Position numbers and translations under genes: made by a program. Positions 44,424-50,336 of a stretch of DNA of 50,336 nt are shown here, piece after piece. The stretch lies in contig NZ_JANCOJ010000007.1 in the NCBI RefSeq assembly GCF_024295625.1, positions 1 to 50,336 of the forward strand, in the 5' to 3' direction. Numbering within the stretch: the stretch's first letter is position 1; every line of letters begins with the position of its first letter. The notes under the pieces were generated by a model that was not told the origin of the DNA, did not search any database, and saw only the letters and a list, made by a program, of their open reading frames with translations. The stretch comes from Streptococcus sp. CF8_St5-11. Its GTDB lineage: Bacteria; Bacillota; Bacilli; Lactobacillales; Streptococcaceae.

Positions 44424-44942
44424 ATGAATCAATTGAATCGCATATCTCTTGGAATTTCAGCTACTATGTTTACCATTATTGGTATTGTCTTGTTTATCAA
44501 TCCCATTGAGCACATCGGCTCTTTTAGCTGGTTGATCTCCTGTGGTTTCTTTTTAATCTCTTTTTCACGCTTCTCACGCTATTACCGATTGCGTCAGTCA
44601 GGTATTATCAAGCAGCAACAGCTCTTTCACAGTATGGTTGCCTTGGTGTTCGCGGTTTACTTGCTACTATATGGCTACAAGACCTTACCGATTGTCTTCC
44701 CAGTCACCTTAGGGATTTGGCTGATCTATCGCTCCGTTTTAAATTTCCGAAAAGCTAACTTCTATTCCAAGAAGATTGAAGAGCTTTCCAAGCGCTATAT
44801 TTTCTTTGCCTTGGTACAGCTCTTTATCGGCTTGTTCTTAATTGTCAGTCCATTATCAATCAGTGCCATTCTCCTGAATATTATTGGTTTGATTTTCCTG
44901 CTTCTAGGACTTCAATCCTTTAGCCTCTTGTTAAAAAGTTAA
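44424..44942 (+). CDS. DUF308-like multi-TM membrane protein
   Basis: A 172-aa protein of about six short hydrophobic helices arranged as two or three repeated hairpins, the pattern of DUF308/HdeD-like proteins. It starts MNQLNRISLGISATMF, preceded by AAGGAGGCC, 9 bases after the ABC-F stop, so it ends this operon. The function is unknown. Confidence 0.75.
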   Translation: MNQLNRISLGISATMFTIIGIVLFINPIEHIGSFSWLISCGFFLISFSRFSRYYRLRQSGIIKQQQLFHSMVALVFAVYLLLYGYKTLPIVFPVTLGIWLIYRSVLNFRKANFYSKKIEELSKRYIFFALVQLFIGLFLIVSPLSISAILLNIIGLIFLLLGLQSFSLLLKS

Positions 44943-44962
44943 GAAAAGTTACGTGCAAACCT

Positions 44963-44990
44963 TTGCATTTAACTGAAAGTCTGATATAAT
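44963..44990 (+). promoter_or_regulatory. Promoter of glucokinase
   Basis: TTGCAT (44963-44968), 16-base spacer, TATAAT (44985-44990) with an upstream TG making it an extended -10. Confidence 0.7.
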
Positions 44991-45028
44991 AGAACTGTAA
45001 GTGTTTACAAGTTTGAAAGGAGTTACAG

Positions 45029-45988
45029 ATGTCTAAAAAAATTATCGGTATTGACCTTGGAGGAACTTCCATCAAGTTTGCTATCCTCACTTTAGATGGT
45101 GAAGTTCAAGAAAAATGGTCTATTAAAACAAATATTTTGGATGAAGGAAGTCATATTGTAGAGGATATGATCGAATCGATCGCTCATCGTTTGGAAATGC
45201 TTGGGCTTGATGCTTCTGAATTCCAAGGAATCGGAATGGGATCGCCTGGTGTTGTTGACCGTGAAAAAGGTGCAGTAATCGGGGCCTACAACTTGAACTG
45301 GAAGACCCTCCAACCAGTTAAAGAGAAGATCGAAAGTGCCCTTCATATTCCATTCTTCATTGATAACGATGCCAACGTTGCTGCTTTGGGTGAACGTTGG
45401 AAAGGGGCTGGTGAAAACCAACCAGATGTTGTCTTCATGACACTTGGTACAGGTGTTGGCGGTGGTATCGTCGCTGAAGGTCGTCTCTTGCACGGTGTGC
45501 GTGGAGCTGCTGGGGAACTTGGTCACATCACGGTTGACTTTGATGATCCAATCCAATGTACCTGTGGTAAAAAAGGCTGTCTTGAAACGGTTGCATCAGC
45601 AACAGGGATCGTCAACTTGACTCGTCGTTATGCAGATGAGTACGAAGGGGACTCTCAATTGAAAGTCTTGATCGACAATGGTGAAGAAGTGACAGCTAAA
45701 ACGGTCTTTGATCTAGCAAAAGAGGGTGACGCTCTTGCTTTGATCGTTTATAAGAACTTCTCACGTTACCTTGGACTTGCTGCAGCCAATATTGGTTCAA
45801 CCTTGAACCCGTCTAAGATCGTTATCGGTGGTGGGGTATCTGCTGCTGGAGACTTCCTCTTGGATGGTGTGCGCAAGGTCTTTGAAGAAAACTCATTCCC
45901 ACAAGTACGTGAATCTACTCAATTGGCGCTTGCTACTTTGGGAAATGATGCGGGTGTCATCGGTGCCGCATCTCTAGTATTACAATAA
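45029..45988 (+). CDS. glk: Glucokinase (ROK family)
   Basis: A 319-aa ROK kinase that phosphorylates glucose to glucose-6-phosphate with ATP, serving non-PTS glucose and disaccharide use. The phosphate loop IGIDLGGTSIKFA is near residue 6. The sugar-site motif GELGH and the zinc motif CTCGKKGCLE at about residues 174-183 are intact. GAAAGGAG precedes the ATG. Confidence 0.95.
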   Translation: MSKKIIGIDLGGTSIKFAILTLDGEVQEKWSIKTNILDEGSHIVEDMIESIAHRLEMLGLDASEFQGIGMGSPGVVDREKGAVIGAYNLNWKTLQPVKEKIESALHIPFFIDNDANVAALGERWKGAGENQPDVVFMTLGTGVGGGIVAEGRLLHGVRGAAGELGHITVDFDDPIQCTCGKKGCLETVASATGIVNLTRRYADEYEGDSQLKVLIDNGEEVTAKTVFDLAKEGDALALIVYKNFSRYLGLAAANIGSTLNPSKIVIGGGVSAAGDFLLDGVRKVFEENSFPQVRESTQLALATLGNDAGVIGAASLVLQ

Positions 45989-45992
45989 GATT

Positions 45993-46018
45993 AAAAGGAG
46001 ATTTGCCTCTCCTTTTTT
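45993..46018 (+). terminator. Terminator after glucokinase
   Basis: AAAAGGAGA, TTTGCC loop, TCTCCTTTT, then more Ts. Confidence 0.85.
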
Positions 46019-46028
46019 CTTTATCCTG

Positions 46029-46037
46029 TGATATAAT
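46029..46037 (+). promoter_or_regulatory. Extended -10 promoter of thyA
   Basis: TGATATAAT, 30 bases before ATG 46067. Confidence 0.55.
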
Positions 46038-46066
46038 GAAAGCAATAGTAGATTAAAGGAGGAGAT

Positions 46067-46906
46067 ATGACAAAAGCAGATACCATTTTTAAAGAGTATA
46101 TTCGGAAAATCATGGAAGAAGGTGTTTGGTCTGAACAGGCCCGACCTAAATACAAGGATGGTAGAACGGCCAACTCCAAATACATCACGGGTGCCTTTAT
46201 GGAGTTTGATCTTGCAAAAGGCGAGTTTCCCATTACGACCCTTCGTCCCATCGCGATTAAATCAGCTATCAAAGAGATGCTCTGGATTTACCAAGACCAG
46301 TCCAATCGTTTAGATGTCTTAGAAGAAAAGTACAATGTCCATTATTGGAACGACTGGGAAGTGGGGGATAGTCAGACTATCGGTCAGCGCTATGGTGCGG
46401 TGGTCAAAAAGCATGACATTACCAATAAAATTCTCAAGCAATTAGAAGCCAATCCTTGGAATCGCCGCAATATTATCTCGCTTTGGGATTATGATGCCTT
46501 TGAAGAGACAGAAGGTCTTCTGCCATGTGCTTTTCAAACCATGTTTGACGTGCGTCGCGTGGATGGAGAAATCTATCTAGATGCGACCTTAACCCAGCGT
46601 TCTAATGATATGTTGGTGGCCCACCATATCAACGCCATGCAGTATGTAGCGCTACAGATGATGATTGCCAAGCACTTTGGCTGGAAGGTCGGAAAGTTCT
46701 TTTACTTCATTAATAATCTTCACATTTATGATAATCAATTTGAACAGGCTGAAGAGTTACTCCGTCGGGAGCCTTCAGATTGTCGGCCACACTTGGTTTT
46801 GAATGTACCAGATGGAACCAATTTCTTTGACATCAAACCAGAAGATTTTGAACTGGTCGATTATGATCCAGTGAAGCCACAATTGAAGTTCGATCTTGCC
46901 ATTTAG
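46067..46906 (+). CDS. thyA: Thymidylate synthase
   Basis: ThyA makes dTMP from dUMP using methylene-tetrahydrofolate. At 279 aa it is of the usual Gram-positive length. The nucleophile Cys is in [10 protein letters not shown], the dUMP-binding Arg motif is in [11 protein letters not shown], and the C-terminus LKFDLAI is the folate-closing tail. AAAGGAGGAGAT precedes the ATG. It is a single-gene unit. Confidence 0.97.
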   Translation: MTKADTIFKEYIRKIMEEGVWSEQARPKYKDGRTANSKYITGAFMEFDLAKGEFPITTLRPIAIKSAIKEMLWIYQDQSNRLDVLEEKYNVHYWNDWEVGDSQTIGQRYGAVVKKHDITNKILKQLEANPWNRRNIISLWDYDAFEETEGLLPCAFQTMFDVRRVDGEIYLDATLTQRSNDMLVAHHINAMQYVALQMMIAKHFGWKVGKFFYFINNLHIYDNQFEQAEELLRREPSDCRPHLVLNVPDGTNFFDIKPEDFELVDYDPVKPQLKFDLAI

Positions 46907-47037
46907 TAATAAATCAAGGTTTTTTGATACCTTGATCAATTGGTAAAATCCTTTTAGAATTAAAACAATTTTAGCTAAAAATTTTTACTCATTTTTGAGT
47001 CAATATGTTTTGAAAATCGTTCGGTTTTTGTTAAAAT
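46907..47037 (+). promoter_or_regulatory. thyA 3' hairpin and promoter of the CshA-like adhesin
   Basis: ATCAAGG/CCTTGAT around 46914-46937 is a hairpin without a good T tail. TTGAAA (47010-47015), 16-base spacer and TAAAAT (47032-47037) form the likely adhesin promoter, giving a leader of about 65 bases. Confidence 0.5.
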
Positions 47038-47109
47038 AGATAAGGTTTGTAAAAACTAAACAATTTTAAAAAGAATGTTAATTTATAGATAAATATGGAG
47101 GTCCATTAG

Positions 47110-50100
47110 ATGGGGAAAGACTTATTTAATGATCGTATTAGCAGATTCTCAATTCGTAAATTGAATGTGGGTGTTTGCTCTGTACTATTGGGAACACTTG
47201 TCATGGTTGGTACAGCCGCAAGTGCAGCCGCAGAAGAAAAGACAGATACGACAAGTGAAAGTGTAGCAGCAGTTGCAACAGCGTCAGAAGCGCCTGAAGC
47301 GTCAACAGCTACAGCAACTTCAGCAACATCAACAGCTGAAACAACTAGCACAGCTGCGACAACATATGAAGCAAGCCCGGCTGTTACTGCAGCAGCAACA
47401 TCAACAGCACCTGCTTCAACTAGTGAAGCAAGTAGCACAAGTACAGCAGCTTCAGCAACATCTGCTACCTCAACTGCACCGGGAACATCAACCGCTGCAA
47501 CACCAAAATTAGAAGCAACTACGCCAACAAACAAGGCAGCAGAAGTAACTGCAACAAGTACAGATAAAAAAGAAGAAGCAACTCTTTCAGCTGGACAAGG
47601 TGTAACAGCAAACAATACAGTAGCAACGGAAGAGACAGCCCAAACTTCTGGTAAAAAACGTAATCGTCGTGCCCTGGGTGATGCCAATGATCCAAGCTTA
47701 ATCGGGGATGACGTTGAAGATGCAACTTCAACACCAAAAGTTGAAAAACCAGGCCTTACAACAAATATCGATGCTAAAGACATAGCCAGCCAAATCTCTT
47801 GGTTGGACTTTGGCGATACAGCCAACTGGACAGGGACTACTACAACATCAAAAGGTGAACTTGCTCTCCAAGTCGGCGCGACCTACACCAAGGAAATTAT
47901 GCCGGGCTATGTGGTTACCATCAAAGTCAAGTCTTTGAAACCCTTCCAAGCGACAGAAATATACAAAAAACGCCTTGAAGAACGAGGAGCAACAGAAGCT
48001 GAAAAAGCGACCTATGACCCCAATGCTAGAAATGGTTATGTGAATGGAAATTTAAATCCGTTTACCTTGGCGGAATTTAATGCCGGTGAAGAAGCTAAGG
48101 TTATTGCTGAGCCTCAAAACCGTTGGACTGAAATTAAAAATGAGGGGATTGATACTGGTACAACTAAGAAAACTACTATTAGTTCAGAATTAACCGGTGG
48201 GAACATTGGGATCCAGTTTGAAGTTTCTGCGACCTTCCGTGGCAAAACCGTAAAACCTGCCATTGTCATGGCAGATGGTGAGTCAGCTAACCCTGGTGAA
48301 TTGGTTCTGTTTACCACCAATGGTGAAGGATGGAAACATATAGGGGAATGGAAAAAATCGACTAGAAGATATAATGTAACCTACATTCCAGAAGATACAG
48401 ACAAATTATTTGGTTCAAACCCTTCCACCAATGTAAACGGTATGAATTTCGCTAGAACTAATCTTGACCAACTTCGTAGAACAACTCAAGTTGGACCAGA
48501 CAAAAAAGAGGTCGCTTGGAAGTATTTTGGAAGTGCTGATTTAACAACTGGAGGTCTCGGTACAGGTGTCTTCGGTCCAAATATTTCTGCAAATGATGTT
48601 GATGTTCCTCTTGTTATGACAAAGGGAGCTTCTGAAATCGGTCTTTACATCGCTTCAGGTGGTAAACAGTCTGCTATGCTAGGATTCTTCCCACTTGATG
48701 AAGGAGATGCGCCTGAATCATACGGTAAAGCTATTCATTCGATTGCAACTGTAGATGGAATTACTGGTAAGAAAGTGAACCAACCTTATCTCGGTCACTT
48801 GAGTCCTGATATGGATGAAAACAATACCCTTGATTGGACGGGTGATGACAAGGCGACCACTGCGGATGAAGGCATCGACCAATTACTTCCAAATGATCTC
48901 AAAGGAAAAACTAATGAGCTGATCAAGATGGACCGGACACGTCCAGGTAATTACACCATTTCAGTGGAAGCTCATACGGGTGGAGCAGCAAAAGCTAACA
49001 TCTATGGTTGGATAGATTTCAACCAAAACGGAACCTTCGATGAAGATGAACGTTCTGATTTAACAACCATTACTCAAGATGGGACGGCTACGTTAAGCTT
49101 TACAAAGAGTAAAACCTATATTGATCCTAGTGTCAATGAATTGGGTGTTCGGATCCGTATCGCAAAGAATGATAAGGAGATTGAAAGCCCAACGGGTATG
49201 GCTTTCTCTGGTGAGGTTGAAGACTTTAAGACTCAAATCACCCACCCACCAAAAGGGGAGTTTAAAGAAACAACTGGCCCTCAAGGTGCAAAACAAACCG
49301 CTACTGTAGCCTTTACCGCTCGTGGTTTGCAAGGCTATAGCTTAACTGAGTCAGCAAAAATTGATGAAACAGTTGAACCTTACATTGTTGATTCTAATGG
49401 TAATAAAGCTACTTTGGATGCGGAAGGTTACTATGTCGTGCCAGGTCAAGGTAAATATAAGATTACAGCCAACGGTAAAGATGTAGATGTGGAATTCATC
49501 CCAGAAGATCACTTCCTTGGAACAGCTGATGGAATCTCTATCCGTCGTACAGACAGCAATGGCTACGATACGGGTTGGTCAACAAAATTCCCAGCTGACG
49601 AAGCCAATGTAGATACTGTTTTGAATACTATGGATGGTCTTTATATCCCAACTGTTACACCAACGGAAATTGAAGGGGTAGATAAGACTTCAACAGATGT
49701 CCAAGGTGCGACTCAAACTGGTACACCAACCTTTAACACAACTACAACGAATGCTAATGGCGAAAAGATCTCTGTCACTCCAAGCTTGGAATACCCTGCT
49801 AAATTGGTGGACCCAGCGACTGGTCAAGTAACCAATGCAACCTCTGTAACAGTAGCAGGTGAAGGAACTTACAGCATTGATGATGCTACTGGTAAAGTAA
49901 CCTTTGTTCCAGAACCAGGATTCACAGGTACAGCTCAAGGTGTTACCGTATCTGTAACAGCTCCTGTCGGAAAAGATAAAGACGGAACCGTCCGTGATGA
50001 ATACCTTAAGACAGCAACAGCTAAGTACACACCAACGGTTACTCCAATCACAGTGACTCCAACAGACAAGGTTTCTGAGGACATCCAAAACGTTCCACAA

Positions 50101-50336
50101 ACCCAAACACCAACCTTTGATTTGAGTAACGACAAGACTGCTGAAATCACTAGCAAGAAATTGGTGGATCCAGCAACTGGTCAACCAACTGATGAAACAA
50201 CTGTAACAGTAGCAGGAGAAGGTAGCTATACAATCGATCCTACTACAGGAGCGGTGACCTTCACACCTGAAAAAGACTTTGTTGGTACTGCAAAAGGAGT
50301 AACTGTTCAGGCAACTGCTACTATTACAAATGGTAA
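47110..50336 (+). CDS. CshA-like fibrillar cell-wall adhesin, 5' part (runs off the window)
   Basis: The frame is open from ATG 47110 (TATGGAGG upstream) to the window end, at least 1,075 codons. It opens with a YSIRK-type signal (FSIRKLNVGVCSVLLGTLVM, residues 14-33), which directs export at the septum. A Thr/Ala/Ser-rich, probably disordered stretch follows (about 40-180), then a large non-repetitive domain (about 190-845, including KKRNRRALGD near its start). At least two CshA-type fibril repeats with VAGEGTYSIDDATGKVTFVP complete the visible part. In S. gordonii CshA binds fibronectin and other bacteria. The LPXTG end must lie beyond the window. Confidence 0.92.
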   Translation, partial: MGKDLFNDRISRFSIRKLNVGVCSVLLGTLVMVGTAASAAAEEKTDTTSESVAAVATASEAPEASTATATSATSTAETTSTAATTYEASPAVTAAATSTAPASTSEASSTSTAASATSATSTAPGTSTAATPKLEATTPTNKAAEVTATSTDKKEEATLSAGQGVTANNTVATEETAQTSGKKRNRRALGDANDPSLIGDDVEDATSTPKVEKPGLTTNIDAKDIASQISWLDFGDTANWTGTTTTSKGELALQVGATYTKEIMPGYVVTIKVKSLKPFQATEIYKKRLEERGATEAEKATYDPNARNGYVNGNLNPFTLAEFNAGEEAKVIAEPQNRWTEIKNEGIDTGTTKKTTISSELTGGNIGIQFEVSATFRGKTVKPAIVMADGESANPGELVLFTTNGEGWKHIGEWKKSTRRYNVTYIPEDTDKLFGSNPSTNVNGMNFARTNLDQLRRTTQVGPDKKEVAWKYFGSADLTTGGLGTGVFGPNISANDVDVPLVMTKGASEIGLYIASGGKQSAMLGFFPLDEGDAPESYGKAIHSIATVDGITGKKVNQPYLGHLSPDMDENNTLDWTGDDKATTADEGIDQLLPNDLKGKTNELIKMDRTRPGNYTISVEAHTGGAAKANIYGWIDFNQNGTFDEDERSDLTTITQDGTATLSFTKSKTYIDPSVNELGVRIRIAKNDKEIESPTGMAFSGEVEDFKTQITHPPKGEFKETTGPQGAKQTATVAFTARGLQGYSLTESAKIDETVEPYIVDSNGNKATLDAEGYYVVPGQGKYKITANGKDVDVEFIPEDHFLGTADGISIRRTDSNGYDTGWSTKFPADEANVDTVLNTMDGLYIPTVTPTEIEGVDKTSTDVQGATQTGTPTFNTTTTNANGEKISVTPSLEYPAKLVDPATGQVTNATSVTVAGEGTYSIDDATGKVTFVPEPGFTGTAQGVTVSVTAPVGKDKDGTVRDEYLKTATAKYTPTVTPITVTPTDKVSEDIQNVPQTQTPTFDLSNDKTAEITSKKLVDPATGQPTDETTVTVAGEGSYTIDPTTGAVTFTPEKDFVGTAKGVTVQATATITNG
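49648..50336 (+). repeat. CshA-type fibril repeats within the adhesin
   Basis: A 384-base (128-aa) unit at 49648-50031 begins PTVTPTEIEG; the next unit begins PTVTPITVTP at 50032 and is cut by the window end. Both share KLVDPATGQ, VTVAGEG, ATGKVTF/TTGAVTF and a GTA.GVTV ending. More copies are expected downstream. Confidence 0.85.

Noticed and set aside
47106..47825. 239-codon minus-strand ORF rich in Val and Ala
   Set aside because: It is the reverse complement of the Thr/Ala/Ser-rich head of the adhesin; the low-complexity codons give an open antisense frame.
49690..50184. 164-codon minus-strand ORF, Cys/Trp/Ser-rich
   Set aside because: Shadow of the CshA repeats; the composition is implausible for a protein.
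1..50336. CRISPR arrays, tRNA/rRNA genes, transposases, integrases, prophage genes
   Set aside because: I looked for regular repeats with spacers, clover-leaf tRNA ends with CCA-like arms, and transposase or integrase motifs and found none.

Overview
The window is a chromosomal stretch from a Streptococcus, most likely of the mitis/sanguinis/parasanguinis type. The basis is the familiar streptococcal proteins and gene orders (uvrB; pyrR-pyrB; rpsP-khpA-rimM-trmD; fruR-fruK-fruA; dapB-cca; glucokinase-thyA), a YSIRK-type CshA-like fibrillar adhesin, low-to-moderate GC, and TTGACA/TATAAT promoters with AGGAGG ribosome sites. I did not try to name the species. No tRNA, rRNA, CRISPR array, transposase or prophage gene was seen.

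Layout. 0-5.6 kb: uvrB, an acetyltransferase, a quinone-reductase-like flavoprotein, two small membrane proteins, a decayed copy of the second of these, and a MutX-type Nudix hydrolase. 5.6-10.5 kb: a visibly AT-rich island holding a PlcR/TprA-type regulator, an unlisted 48-aa Phr-like signal peptide gene with a palindromic promoter, a lactococcin-972-like bacteriocin, its 8-TM partner, an ABC ATPase and a 61-aa membrane peptide. 10.6-15.1 kb: a small-peptide/ABC exporter operon, a thioesterase, a HAD phosphatase, a zinc-ribbon protein, a cloverleaf-like inverted-repeat element and a Pr6Pr membrane protein. 15.2-19.9 kb: a PyrR-attenuated pyrimidine operon, pyrR-pyrB, followed by CarA-like and half-length CarB-like genes that are open but lack catalytic residues. 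19.9-22.7 kb (minus strand): a HdiR-like S24 regulator, a Cof-type phosphatase and pepT. 22.9-30.6 kb: an acetyltransferase, lepA, a lipoprotein, a cysteine-cluster protein, a nucleotidase-like HAD, then the rpsP-khpA-rimM-trmD ribosome/tRNA cluster with a MazG-like gene and a frameshifted alpha/beta hydrolase inserted. 30.7-39.1 kb: a coiled-coil CAP-domain surface protein, the fructose PTS operon, and a locus of two paralogous small exported proteins flanking a frameshifted gene. 39.3-50.3 kb: a DUF1149 protein, DegV, dapB, cca, an ABC-F ATPase, a DUF308 protein, glucokinase, thyA and the 5' part of a CshA-like adhesin running off the end.

The two most interesting regions are the 5.8-10.5 kb module, which reads as a self-contained peptide-pheromone-controlled bacteriocin/immunity system, and the catalytically stripped carA/carB pair at 17.0-19.8 kb, which stays in frame and so may have been kept for another role.
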